The translations under genes were made by a program, and so were the position numbers. 64,000 nucleotides of DNA from NCBI GenBank assembly GCA_025060675.1, contig JANXBI010000012.1:16530-80529 (forward strand), read 5' to 3'. This document shows, in pieces, positions 51,959 to 60,741 of the stretch. The stretch's first letter is position 1; every line of letters starts with the position of its first letter. This stretch comes from Candidatus Caldatribacterium sp. (lineage in GTDB: Bacteria; Atribacterota; Atribacteria; Atribacterales; Caldatribacteriaceae). Below the pieces are notes generated by a model that worked only from the letters and a program-made list of their open reading frames with translations, was not told the origin of the DNA and searched no databases.

Positions 51959-52525
51959 CTACACTCGTTCCAGGTACTCCCGAGTTCGCGTATCGATGCG
52001 AATCCGGTCTCCCCGATTCACGAAAAGCGGTACTTGAATCACGAGCCCTGTCTCGAGAGTTGCTGGCTTTGAACCACCAGAAGCTGTATCTCCTCGAACC
52101 CCAGGTGGTGTATCGACAACTTCAAGATCCACAAAAGGAGGGACATTGACGGCAATGTACCTACCCTCATACACAAGAAGCTCCACCTCGAGGTTCTCCA
52201 CAAGGAAATCTTGGTTTTCCCCCACAACCTCTTCGGGAAGAACAACTTCTTCATACGTTTCAAGATTCAAGAAGTGGAAATCCGATCCAGAACGATACAT
52301 GAATTGAGCCCTTTTCCCTTCAAGAACAGCCCGTGCAACCTTTTCTCCTGCCCGAAAACTTCGCTCTATCACAAGTCCGGTGTTGAGGTCTTTCAATTTC
52401 GTTTTAATAATAGCACCCCATTTTCCAACTTTCGTGTGCTGAAAAGCCGTTACGACGTAGAGATTCCCATCAACCTCAATGCATGTCCCTACCCGGAGAT
52501 CGTTACTCGAGATGAAATCAGGCAC
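51959..52525 (-). CDS. efp: Translation elongation factor P
   Basis: Relieves ribosome stalling at polyproline. All three beta domains are present (188 residues). The family modified lysine loop, normally near PGKG at residue 34, reads KVGKWGA here, so the lysine is kept but its flanks differ. The C-terminal VVDTPPGVRGDTAS segment is intact. No EpmA/B or YmfI-like modifier gene is adjacent. It lies 15 nt after pepP. Confidence 0.95.
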   Translation of the reverse strand: MPDFISSNDLRVGTCIEVDGNLYVVTAFQHTKVGKWGAIIKTKLKDLNTGLVIERSFRAGEKVARAVLEGKRAQFMYRSGSDFHFLNLETYEEVVLPEEVVGENQDFLVENLEVELLVYEGRYIAVNVPPFVDLEVVDTPPGVRGDTASGGSKPATLETGLVIQVPLFVNRGDRIRIDTRTREYLERV

Positions 52526-52540
52526 AACCTTCGCCTCCTC

Positions 52541-53593
52541 TTAAAAAGAAATCTCAGGAAGTGTGTCCAAAAGGGTACATCCGTGCTCGGTGACAAGGAC
52601 CATATGTTCAAGACGTGCTCCACCCCACCCAGGAACATATACACCTGGTTCCACCGTCACAACCATTCCCGAACGAAGGATAGTCCTACTTTGGCTACTC
52701 AATTTTGGCTCCTCATGAACATCTATACCGATGCCGTGCCCAAGGCTATGGGTAAAATACTCAGCAAGGCCTCTTTGTCCAAAAAATTCCCGTATTTTTC
52801 GGTCCACCAGACCTGCTTCGATTCCCTCACGAATATGAGACAGGGCGATTCTTTGTGCTTCACTAAGAACAAGAAGAACTTCCCTAAAACGAGGATCCAT
52901 CACCTTGCCTATAGGAATAACTCGCGTAAGATCCGCACAATATCCATTCGCCTTTGCGCCCCAATCAACAAGAACCCACTCTCCCTTCCTCACTTTACAG
53001 GCAGTCGGACGAGCATGAGGCAAAGCGCTTCGCCTCCCAGAGGCAACAATAGTCGGAAAGGCAACAGCTTCGCCTCCGTGCTTTCGCATTCGGTATTCGA
53101 GTTCAACAGCAATGTCTCTTTCTTCGACCCCTTCTTGGATAAGAGGGAGTACTTCCCAAAAGGCAGCTTCTGCAAGAGCAACAGCTTGTCGTATAGCTTG
53201 AATTTCTCCCTCATCCTTCACCGCCCGCAAGGTGTGTACGGGAGACGGAACAAAAGACACAGGACATTTTTTTTCCTCAAGGCGACGAGCAAAGTGAACA
53301 CTTGCCACATCTTCAACAAGGAGATGATGCAACCGCAAAGAAGAGAGGACACTACAAACAGATTCAACCACATCCTGATCAAATTCCACAATCTCCGCTT
53401 CTATACCAAGTTCCTCGTGGCTTTGTATCACATATCTCCCGTCACAGAAAAAGAAAGGCCTTCCTTCGGGGAGTACAAGCAAAAACCCAAGAGATCCACG
53501 AAATCCAGAAAGATAGAAAAGATTCCCAGGAGACACCACAAGAAGTGGTTCCTCAAGCATCCTTTGCAAACGTTCAAGGCGCTTCGCGAACAT
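52541..53593 (-). CDS. pepP: Xaa-Pro aminopeptidase (M24 family)
   Basis: Cuts dipeptides or N-terminal residues next to proline. The 350 residues have a creatinase-like N-domain and a pita-bread metalloprotease domain with ligands in DWGAKANGYCADLTR, LGHGIGIDVHE, VEPGVY and the final ARLEH. It may be PepQ-like rather than aminopeptidase P. Its close linkage to efp, as in many bacteria, links proline peptide processing with polyproline translation. Confidence 0.93.
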   Translation of the reverse strand: MFAKRLERLQRMLEEPLLVVSPGNLFYLSGFRGSLGFLLVLPEGRPFFFCDGRYVIQSHEELGIEAEIVEFDQDVVESVCSVLSSLRLHHLLVEDVASVHFARRLEEKKCPVSFVPSPVHTLRAVKDEGEIQAIRQAVALAEAAFWEVLPLIQEGVEERDIAVELEYRMRKHGGEAVAFPTIVASGRRSALPHARPTACKVRKGEWVLVDWGAKANGYCADLTRVIPIGKVMDPRFREVLLVLSEAQRIALSHIREGIEAGLVDRKIREFFGQRGLAEYFTHSLGHGIGIDVHEEPKLSSQSRTILRSGMVVTVEPGVYVPGWGGARLEHMVLVTEHGCTLLDTLPEISF

Positions 53594-54038
53594 ATTCTTT
53601 TCCTACCCACAACAATGCGAAAGCCTCTATTGCCAGAAGATACCCAAGGTACCCAAGGCCGGTAATCTGTCCCCAGCAAACCGGCGCAGTCACCGAACGA
53701 TGACGGAATTCCTCACGAGCGTAGATATTCGACATATGAACCTCAATCGCCGGAACCTCTACCGCTTTCAAAGCATCCCTTATGGCGATACTGTAATGCG
53801 TATACGCTCCAGGATTAATAATAATGCCGTCGTACTTCCCCCGCGCTCTGTGAATTGCGTCAATGATTACCCCCTCATGATTCGACTGAACAACTTCAAG
53901 TTCTATCCCCTTTTGTTCTGCCTTACGCTTGAGAAGATCGACAAGCTCCTCAAACGAAAGTGTCCCATAAATCTCTCGTTCTCGTTCCCCAAGAAGATTC
54001 AAATTCGGACCAAAAATGCAAAGAAGTTTCATTGTCAT
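53574..54038 (-). CDS. aroQ: Type II 3-dehydroquinate dehydratase
   Basis: Third step of the shikimate pathway. It is the dodecameric type, with GPNLNLLGEREREIYG (active-site tyrosine loop), QSNHEGVIIDAIH, IINPGAYTHYSIAIRDAL and EVHMSNIYAREEFRH. The start is ATG at 54038, overlapping aroB by 4 nt. The C-terminus runs a little longer than usual. Confidence 0.97.
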   Translation of the reverse strand: MTMKLLCIFGPNLNLLGEREREIYGTLSFEELVDLLKRKAEQKGIELEVVQSNHEGVIIDAIHRARGKYDGIIINPGAYTHYSIAIRDALKAVEVPAIEVHMSNIYAREEFRHRSVTAPVCWGQITGLGYLGYLLAIEAFALLWVGKEYVREAP

Positions 54039-55129
54039 ACCTCGCAGATTTCCGGAAGGATCTCAAGAACTTTCTCCTCCTCCACCTCTACTCCAAGAAC
54101 CGGTTTTCCCAAACATTCAAGAAGAGTAAAACGTACCTTCCCTCCCTCTTTCTTCTTGTCTTTACGAAGAGCGGAAAGGAACTCCCTAACCTCTATCCTT
54201 TGGGAAACCCGGAGGGGAAGTTCAAACGCTTCAAGGATGCTTTCCTGCAACTTGTACACCTCATCGGTGCTTACACCAATCTTCAAAGCAAGCATAGCCT
54301 CGCCATGCATTCCTACGCTCACCGCTTCCCCGTGTCGGAGCGTACCATACCCCGTAGCCTTCTCAAGAGCATGCCCTATGGTATGTCCATAGTTGAGAGC
54401 ACTACGCAGCCCTTGCTCTTTCTCGTCCTTCTCAACAATCCGCTTCTTATACATGACAGCCCTTGCAACCAATTCCTCAAGGGTGTTCTTTTCTCGCCGC
54501 AAGATCTCTTCCCGGCGAGCACGAAGGAATGTTACAAACTTTTCCCCTTCAAGGAACGCGGTTTTCACCACCTCAGCAAGACCTTCCCGGTATTCCCGCT
54601 CCGGAAGGGTATCAAGAAAAGAGAGGTCCACGAAAACCCCTGAAGGTTGGTAGAAAGTTCCAACGAGGTTTTTCCCCTCCTCAAGATTAACCCCTGTTTT
54701 CCCACCGATAGAACTGTCGACCTGTGCAAGGAGGCTTGTTGGAATCTGGTAATACGCAATGCCTCGAAGGAACGTTGACGCAACGAACCCCCCAAGATCC
54801 GTTATCACTCCTCCACCAAGGGCGAGGAGGAAAGACTTTCTATCGAGATCAAGCGCAAGAAGCTTATGGTATATTTCCTCAACCGTTCTGAGATTCTTAT
54901 GCTCTTCGCCATCGGGAACGGTGAGAATATCGACAACGTACCCTCGGCGGGCAAAGCAATCCTGAACTTTCTCAGCGTAAAGTTGCCCCACTCGACTGCT
55001 GGTTAGTATAACTCCTCGAGACGACGGAAAGGAAACACAAGACAACCAGTCGTCTTGAGAAAAGAGGAAGGCGTCAATAAGCACTGTATATTTTAGTCCC
55101 TTAGGTAAAGACACCGCGATCTTGCGCAC
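54035..55129 (-). CDS. aroB: 3-dehydroquinate synthase
   Basis: Second step of the shikimate pathway, using NAD and a metal ion. It shows the VPDGEEHKNLRTVEEIY loop, GGGVITDLGGFVASTFLRGI, PTSLLAQVDSSIGGKTGVN, and the metal ligands in EVVKTAFL, ALNYGHTIGHALE and RHGEAVSVGMHGEA. GTG at 55129 is preferred for its GAGGAG site (28-nt overlap with aroK); TTG at 55150 is possible. It lies between aroK and aroQ. Confidence 0.95.
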   Translation of the reverse strand: MRKIAVSLPKGLKYTVLIDAFLFSQDDWLSCVSFPSSRGVILTSSRVGQLYAEKVQDCFARRGYVVDILTVPDGEEHKNLRTVEEIYHKLLALDLDRKSFLLALGGGVITDLGGFVASTFLRGIAYYQIPTSLLAQVDSSIGGKTGVNLEEGKNLVGTFYQPSGVFVDLSFLDTLPEREYREGLAEVVKTAFLEGEKFVTFLRARREEILRREKNTLEELVARAVMYKKRIVEKDEKEQGLRSALNYGHTIGHALEKATGYGTLRHGEAVSVGMHGEAMLALKIGVSTDEVYKLQESILEAFELPLRVSQRIEVREFLSALRKDKKKEGGKVRFTLLECLGKPVLGVEVEEEKVLEILPEICEV

Positions 55130-55658
55130 AGCGGATAATCTCCTCAGCAACCTCTTCTACCGTCAGAAAATCCGCATCAATTATAACATGAGCCTGTTCG
55201 TAGTAGGGAATGCGCAGACGATAGAGGGTCTCAAGCGCCTCAGGCGTTTTATGCTTCTTCAAAAGAGGACGATTCGTACTGCACTGGATTCGCTTAAGGA
55301 GCACCGGAAAAGAGACTCGAAGAAACACGACAAAAAAGCTCCTCCGGAGAATTTCTCTGTTCTCTTCTTGAATTGGGAGACCTCCACCAGTAGCAAGGAC
55401 AATGTGCCTTTCTTTCGCAAGCTCCCGAAGGACTTCTGTTTCCAACGTTCGGAAATACTCTTCACCAAAACAGGAGAAAATTTGCGGAATAGAGAGAGCC
55501 ATTCGCTCCTCGATAAGAGCATCAGTATCAAAAAACCGCCAACCCAGCCTTTCCGCCACCTTTCGGCCAACGGTCGTCTTCCCACAACCCATGAAACCAA
55601 GGAGGGCAATGTTGGAAACCCTCTCAAGTTTCTCTGCTTGCACTTTCACCCGCCCCAT
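55101..55658 (-). CDS. aroK: Shikimate kinase
   Basis: Phosphorylates shikimate with ATP. It has the P-loop LLGFMGCGKTTVGRKVAERLG, the acceptor-binding DTDALIEERM (DxD), FRTLETEVL, ATGGGL, and the lid region TNRPLL. The 185 residues are normal. It overlaps the upstream lipoprotein gene by 13 nt and lies just after the pilus genes. aroA, needed next in the pathway, lies elsewhere in the block; aroE, aroC and the first enzyme are not in this window. Confidence 0.96.
   Translation of the reverse strand: MGRVKVQAEKLERVSNIALLGFMGCGKTTVGRKVAERLGWRFFDTDALIEERMALSIPQIFSCFGEEYFRTLETEVLRELAKERHIVLATGGGLPIQEENREILRRSFFVVFLRVSFPVLLKRIQCSTNRPLLKKHKTPEALETLYRLRIPYYEQAHVIIDADFLTVEEVAEEIIRCAQDRGVFT
55180..55188 (-). 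promoter_or_regulatory. Possible extended -10 promoter in aroK, ahead of aroB
   Basis: On the - strand TGTTATAAT forms a perfect extended -10 element, about 50 nt before the aroB start. No -35 box with good spacing is present. This weakens the call. Confidence 0.3.
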
Positions 55659-56494
55659 GAACTATGTCTTGATGACGGTGAAGGAACAGGGCAAATTTCG
55701 GAAACTTTTGCAGCATTGGTAATTACAGAAATCCCCCCGTTGATATCATAAACCACAGCTACCCCAGAGACTACACCATACAAACTCATCTCCACTGTTT
55801 CTGAGACAAAAGGCGGTGTCATGCGAACCCCAGCCTGTCTACCATTAATGTAGAATTCCACTTTTGTCACCACTCCTGGATCGTCCACCTCAAGAGCACA
55901 GCCAATGCGAACAGTTCCAGACACACAAGAGGGACAATCTCCGTCAAAAACACAGAAAAACGCAAGACTTGCTTCAGGAAATCCTTCAAGCACATTCATC
56001 CTAAACTCCCCACCCCTGTAGCTTACTGGATGGTTCGCGTAATCTATGCCACTAAAGGTTACGGTAACCACTACTGCGGGAATGCGATTCGCCTTCAAAT
56101 GCGCCTCTACATCAGGAGGTAAAAGGTCAATCTCCTTAGTAACCGAGAAGTTCTCTATGCCAGCGTTAGAAGCCATAGGTGTTCCTGGAGGAATAATATC
56201 GATGTTTGTCGCCACGGTACTCGTAAGAGAAGGAAGAGCCACACCATCAGCTCTTCTGTATTCAAGTTTATACTGCGTAATCCGCACACCAACTCTGTTG
56301 AGAGGCGTAAAGGTAAATTTCACTAATCCTGGATTCTTATTCCCTGTGGCACCTCCAGTAGAAGTGACCATTTCGGCATTGATGCTGAGCTTTGCCCGGG
56401 GAAACATGGGATTATCTGCGAACCAGGCACAACTGGACAAAGAAACCAGCACCGTCAAGACCAAAGCAACAACGAGCACAACCCGAACTTTCAC
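55646..56494 (-). CDS. Unknown lipoprotein in the pilus cluster
   Basis: A 282-residue lipoprotein, with a lipobox ending LSSC at about residue 22. The mature part is a beta-rich extracellular sequence, with a middle segment like an Ig-type domain (FSVTKEIDLLPPDVEAHL, VTVTFSGIDYANHPVSYRGG) and two cysteines in VFDGDCPSCVSG. I do not recognise its family. It lies directly after pilQ and overlaps aroK by 13 nt, so a role as pilotin or pilus-associated outer-membrane component is possible but not shown. Confidence 0.65.
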   Translation of the reverse strand: MKVRVVLVVALVLTVLVSLSSCAWFADNPMFPRAKLSINAEMVTSTGGATGNKNPGLVKFTFTPLNRVGVRITQYKLEYRRADGVALPSLTSTVATNIDIIPPGTPMASNAGIENFSVTKEIDLLPPDVEAHLKANRIPAVVVTVTFSGIDYANHPVSYRGGEFRMNVLEGFPEASLAFFCVFDGDCPSCVSGTVRIGCALEVDDPGVVTKVEFYINGRQAGVRMTPPFVSETVEMSLYGVVSGVAVVYDINGGISVITNAAKVSEICPVPSPSSRHSSWGG

Positions 56495-56506
56495 TGTCTC
56501 CCTCCT

Positions 56507-58186
56507 TCAATACTCAATAACATAGGGGGTGAGGAAAACGATAAGCTCCGTCTCCTTGTGGGTTTTGTTCCGAAGAACGAAAAGATTCCCAATGATCGGA
56601 AGCTCACTCAGAATAGGAACTCTTGTAATTCTCTCAATATCCTCACTCCGAATAAGACCCCCAATCACTAAGGTTTCCCCAGGACGCAAGCGAGCAGTAG
56701 TATCGGCGCTTTTCACGCTTGGTTGTGGATCCCGAAACGTTAAGCCTGCTAAGACATACTCCCTTTCCGTATATGTACTTACCCTTGGTTTAGCGCGGAC
56801 AACGATGGTTCCTTCGCGGGTCAGAATTGGGGTAACCTCAAGAGTAACACCAACCTCGAGGAATCGAAGAGCTCCTGGAGTAAGACGCCCCTCCGCGTCA
56901 ACCCCTAAATCTCTATAGGGAACGGAATCACCAACATGAATTGTCGCTGTCTTCCCACCGAGGGTCAGAATCCTCGGATTACCTACAAGCCGCGCAAGAT
57001 TCTTTTTCTCGAGTGCCTTGATAGTCATCTCCACAAGATCCTGGCGCTCTAACGTACCTCCAAGGCTCAGCTCCCCAAAAGTGATTTCTCCCTCTTTTCC
57101 GCCAACGGTCCACGTAACCCCAAGATCTTTTACCTTCTCCCGATTAATTTCCACAAACTTTGCATCAATCATAATTTGAGGGAGCCTCCGATCAATGTTT
57201 GTAAGGAGCTCTTCAACAGCCTTGATTTCCTCCTTCGTTCCCCGCACAACGAAAGCTTTTTGGGTGAAATCGTAATTCACTCGTTCTTCTTCTGGGATGA
57301 CAATTTTAAGCAGTTCTCGAACCCTCTGAAGTTGAGCCTCATCCTCGTAAATATTGTTGGCAAGGTAAAAGACCTTCGTTTCGAGGGCTACATCAACTCT
57401 TTCCAAAAGTTCTGCAATCTTTTGGAACTCTTCTTCCCTCCCTCGAACGATAAGCGCTCGACCTCCAGTATCAACCGCAACGCGTTCTGAAGGCACGATA
57501 AGTGCCACAATTTCTTTCGCTCTTTCAGGGTCAATACTCTGCAAAGGGAAGCGTTGAACCTTTAAGAGTCCAAAATTCTCCTCGAGTTTCCTTTTGTCCG
57601 CCACTATGATGTTATCACCTAAACGCACTTGACCGAGTCCCTTGAGGGCAAGGATATACCCAAGGGCCTGCTCAAAGGTAAGATTCTCGAAGGAGAGCGT
57701 TATAGTGCCTTGGACAGAGTCGTCCACCACGATGTTAACCCCTTTTGCCTTAGCAAGAGCAAGTAACGCATCCTTAACATCAACATCCCGGAACTCGAAA
57801 GAAAAACGTTCTTCCTCAACAGAGGGAACAAAAGGACCTTTAAAGAGTACGCTAATCAGACGACCGTTTGCCTCATCGTACATCTCATAAGGTGCAGGGT
57901 TTTTGAGTTCAAGCCAGATGCGAAGGTTGCCCTCAACCTCTCGAAAGATGATCTTTTTCACCGGCCCGATATGCATCGGACGCTCAGCGTATGGAAGGCC
58001 CCTCTTTGCCCCAGCGATATCGAGAGCAACATGATACGGATCGGGAGAAACGTCTCTCCAGGTGCAAGGAGCATCGAACTTAAAAGTGAGTTTGATTTCA
58101 GTGTTGTCGGCTCTAAAGAAGAAATCCCGAAGCTCAAGAGAGGATACAGGAGAAACGAGAATGCCCAAACAAAGAAGAACACTCAA
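56507..58186 (-). CDS. pilQ: Type IV pilus secretin PilQ
   Basis: Forms the outer-membrane pore for pilus passage. A signal peptide (cleavage near residue 16) is followed by an AMIN-like domain, an STN domain (RFSFEFRDVDVKDALLALAKA), secretin N-domains (FYLANNIYEDEAQLQRVRE region), and the C-terminal secretin beta-barrel with GGKTATIHVGDSVPYRDLG, VEVGVTLEVTP-like strands and RIPILSELPIIGNLFVLRNK-like ending (TRVPILSELPIIGNLF). The 559 residues are in the normal range. The start is TTG at 58186. Its presence indicates an outer membrane. Confidence 0.95.
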   Translation of the reverse strand: MSVLLCLGILVSPVSSLELRDFFFRADNTEIKLTFKFDAPCTWRDVSPDPYHVALDIAGAKRGLPYAERPMHIGPVKKIIFREVEGNLRIWLELKNPAPYEMYDEANGRLISVLFKGPFVPSVEEERFSFEFRDVDVKDALLALAKAKGVNIVVDDSVQGTITLSFENLTFEQALGYILALKGLGQVRLGDNIIVADKRKLEENFGLLKVQRFPLQSIDPERAKEIVALIVPSERVAVDTGGRALIVRGREEEFQKIAELLERVDVALETKVFYLANNIYEDEAQLQRVRELLKIVIPEEERVNYDFTQKAFVVRGTKEEIKAVEELLTNIDRRLPQIMIDAKFVEINREKVKDLGVTWTVGGKEGEITFGELSLGGTLERQDLVEMTIKALEKKNLARLVGNPRILTLGGKTATIHVGDSVPYRDLGVDAEGRLTPGALRFLEVGVTLEVTPILTREGTIVVRAKPRVSTYTEREYVLAGLTFRDPQPSVKSADTTARLRPGETLVIGGLIRSEDIERITRVPILSELPIIGNLFVLRNKTHKETELIVFLTPYVIEY

Positions 58187-58188
58187 CG

Positions 58189-58704
58189 CTACTCTTCGAG
58201 CGAAAATACAACTTCCCTCCCCCGATACATAAGCACAACCTCCTTCTCGTCTACTTTAACCAACCTCAGTTCCCCTGACAAGGGTTTCTCAGAGGTGAGG
58301 AAGAAAATTTCTCCAGCGATCTCCACAACGACTACTTGATTCCTTGGGGATACGACAACGCCCTTCAGAGTAATTTCCGGCAACACTTCCTCAGCAATAT
58401 GCAAAGACGTTGACTCTTCTTCCCCGAGGGAAGAAACAATCTCTTCTTGCACGACCTTTTGCGGCTGGGCGAAAGAAAAAACGTCTCGTAGACCTCTAAT
58501 CTCTTCTTCCCTAAGAGGAGCAAGGAAAACCTCCTTGCGTGCAATATCAGAAGACCGGGGAAGAGGAAAGACAAGCTCTTCCTCACTCTCTTGGGCAAAA
58601 GAAGAAAAGACGTAGAATAGCTCGACGATACGAAGGCTTAGGAAGCCGAGAACTCCAACAACAAGAGCCAGAAGAAGAATCCAGAAGTTTTCTGACCCTT
58701 TCAC
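58189..58704 (-). CDS. PilP-like inner-membrane pilus protein
   Basis: A 171-residue protein with one N-terminal membrane helix (about 7-30), a linker, and a C-terminal beta-rich domain (ITLKGVVVSPRNQVVVVEI, ELRLVKVDEKEVVLMYRGREVVF) like the PilP/GspC homology region. PilP links the PilMNO platform with PilQ. Identity rests mainly on domain shape and position between pilO and pilQ. Confidence 0.75.
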   Translation of the reverse strand: MKGSENFWILLLALVVGVLGFLSLRIVELFYVFSSFAQESEEELVFPLPRSSDIARKEVFLAPLREEEIRGLRDVFSFAQPQKVVQEEIVSSLGEEESTSLHIAEEVLPEITLKGVVVSPRNQVVVVEIAGEIFFLTSEKPLSGELRLVKVDEKEVVLMYRGREVVFSLEE

Positions 58705-59234
58705 GGTTTCTTCTCTCCCCCAAGGAGGTATGTAGAAAGGGAGAAATCCACCTGGAAAACTCCATCCTTGTTTTGAAAGGAAAATCCCCGAACCTGAATA
58801 AGGCGAGGAGATTGGCGAAGATAGTTCAGGAAACGGAGGAAATCATGGAAGGAAGCCCGAACCGATCCAGAGAAAGGTATCTCCGTGTACCCTTCTTGAG
58901 ATTGCGGCGATTCTGGTGTTAGGGCGAGAAGCTCAAGTCCGGAGAGAAAGGCTGCATCCTCAACAGTGACAAGAAGATCTGGTATGTCCTTTTCCTCGGG
59001 GAGACGGCGGGAAAGGGTCCGAGCAAAATCTTCGAGTCCTTGAAGCTTTTTCTCAAGTGCCCTGAGTTCCGCAACCTTTCTCCGTAGGGTAATCACCTCT
59101 TGATGTATCCGGGTTTTTTCTCTTTCAAGGTTCTGTAAGCGGTCAACTACAGGAAACAACAAAGCGTAAAGAAAGGCGAGCAAACACGCCACCCAGAGAA
59201 AGAGATAGATAACCCAGTGCTTGCTGTCTCTCAT
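58701..59234 (-). CDS. pilO: PilO-like pilus assembly protein
   Basis: A 177-residue bitopic membrane protein: membrane helix at about 10-30, a coiled coil at 35-70, and a ferredoxin-like beta/alpha C-terminal domain (DLLVTVEDAAFLSGLELLALTPE...SFHDFLRFLNYLRQSPRLIQVRGF). The architecture and order match PilO, which pairs with PilN in the inner membrane. It overlaps pilN and pilP by 4 nt each. Confidence 0.88.
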   Translation of the reverse strand: MRDSKHWVIYLFLWVACLLAFLYALLFPVVDRLQNLEREKTRIHQEVITLRRKVAELRALEKKLQGLEDFARTLSRRLPEEKDIPDLLVTVEDAAFLSGLELLALTPESPQSQEGYTEIPFSGSVRASFHDFLRFLNYLRQSPRLIQVRGFSFQNKDGVFQVDFSLSTYLLGGEKKP

Positions 59235-59785
59235 TGATGTTTCAACTCCATCGTCAACTCGAACTCATAGAAGTGGTCTTGGCCAAGCGCAAGCGAAGTA
59301 AACTCAACCGCCGCGAAAAGTTCAGTATGTCGTGAAAGACCACCGATAAATCCTGCAATACTCGCAACAGTCTGTGCTTGACCGCGACACTCAACCCTTT
59401 CAGGAGAACATCGAATCTCGGAGAGCGCAAGGTCTTCAGGCATGTTCTCCCCAAGAACCACGAAAAACCGAAGCCAATCCCGCTCCCTGGCAATAAGGGA
59501 TTCTAAAAGGCCAACTCTCTTCTCGATTTGGGCAACTTCCTCTTGAATCCTCTTGAGTCTCTGTTCCTCCTCTCGAAGACGAGTTGCCTGAAACCGTAAT
59601 GTTCCAATTTCCTGCTCAAGAGCTTGAATACGAACTACAAGTACGTTGTACGAAAGGACATAAAAGGATGAGAATGCCAAGAGCACAGCAACAAAAAAGA
59701 GCCTGGTCCAGTTCGGAGTTCGTTGTGCAACATATTTCCGAGGCAAAAGGTTCAAAGAAATTCGATATGGAACCTTTACCTCCAT
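59231..59785 (-). CDS. pilN: PilN-like pilus assembly protein
   Basis: A 184-residue bitopic protein: the N-terminal cytoplasmic motif ISLNLLPRKY, which in PilN binds PilM, a membrane helix at about 27-48, a coiled coil to about 95, and a C-terminal periplasmic domain. It overlaps pilM by 10 nt and pilO by 4 nt. Together these build the alignment complex of a type IV pilus or type II-like secretion system. Confidence 0.9.
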   Translation of the reverse strand: MEVKVPYRISLNLLPRKYVAQRTPNWTRLFFVAVLLAFSSFYVLSYNVLVVRIQALEQEIGTLRFQATRLREEEQRLKRIQEEVAQIEKRVGLLESLIARERDWLRFFVVLGENMPEDLALSEIRCSPERVECRGQAQTVASIAGFIGGLSRHTELFAAVEFTSLALGQDHFYEFELTMELKHQ

Positions 59786-60741
59786 AAAGATGCTCCTATT
59801 GCTGCGAGAAATCGTTCCGAAGGAATCGGTTCTTTCCCTTCGAGGGAAAGCGGTCGAAGCGGCTGAAAACTGAGAGAAAGATTCTGGCGCAAGTACTCCC
59901 GAAGGGGGGTACAGAGTGCTCCTCCACCAGAGAGAAAAACCCTTTCGAGAACCCTAACACCAAACTCTGCCTGGAAAAAGGTAAAAGAACGCTTCAGTTC
60001 AAGGAAGAGATCTTGAGAACTCAAAGACACTGCCTCTTTGAGCTGATACGGAGCTTCACTCCGACGGAGAACCTCGAAAGTCTCTATTGGGGAGAAGTGG
60101 AACTTTTCCCGAAGGGTATGCCATACCTTTCGCATGCCCCAACCGAAGTTTCGGGAAAGGAGGATGTTATGGTCCCCAAAGCAAATAATCGTCGTTTTCT
60201 CAAAGCCAATATCAACAAGAGTAAAGGCAGTTTCAAAACACTCTGGATGAAGGCTTAAAAAGCCTTTCGTAAGGCTCATTACGTGAGGCTCTACAGCTTC
60301 TACTCGTATTCCAACTCGTGCAAAGGTATCTACGTACAATTCCAAGGGAGGAGAAGGAACGGCAGCAAATAGCACATCCAAAGTCCCACCATCTTTTTTA
60401 AGAACACTCCAGCTCACCTCGAAACGTTCTTCTCCAGGAATCAAAGAATGGGTTTCCCACTGAAGGGCATTTTCAAGTTCCCTAGGGTTCATCTCTGGAA
60501 AATTCATGCGCTGCAGAACCATCTGGGGATGGAAGAAGGAAAACACCGCTCCTCTTGGAAGGCGATTCCTCTGCAAAAAAAGACGCACATCTGCAGCCGA
60601 AAAGGCAGAACCTCCGGACTCCACCGAGAAAACAATCAGCTCTCCAACCTTCTCGACAGTAAAGAGAGAACCCCGCCTCTCACTGAAACAAAATTTCAAA
60701 GAATAAGTACCTGTGTCGATGCCAAGCATATCCTTGCTCAC
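59776..60741 (-). CDS. pilM: PilM, cytoplasmic actin-like pilus assembly ATPase
   Basis: Recruits PilN at the inner face of the membrane. The 321 residues have the actin/FtsA fold, with GIDTGTYSLKFCF at the N-terminus (phosphate 1), DIGFEKTTIICFGD as phosphate 2 and LSGGGALCTPL at the C-terminus. It starts at ATG 60741, right after the small membrane protein gene. It opens the pilMNOPQ set. Confidence 0.93.
   Translation of the reverse strand: MSKDMLGIDTGTYSLKFCFSERRGSLFTVEKVGELIVFSVESGGSAFSAADVRLFLQRNRLPRGAVFSFFHPQMVLQRMNFPEMNPRELENALQWETHSLIPGEERFEVSWSVLKKDGGTLDVLFAAVPSPPLELYVDTFARVGIRVEAVEPHVMSLTKGFLSLHPECFETAFTLVDIGFEKTTIICFGDHNILLSRNFGWGMRKVWHTLREKFHFSPIETFEVLRRSEAPYQLKEAVSLSSQDLFLELKRSFTFFQAEFGVRVLERVFLSGGGALCTPLREYLRQNLSLSFQPLRPLSLEGKEPIPSERFLAAIGASLWR

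Noticed and set aside
52211..53665. Open frame of 484 codons on the + strand over efp and pepP
   Set aside because: Antisense to two certain genes, no ribosome site, no family resemblance.
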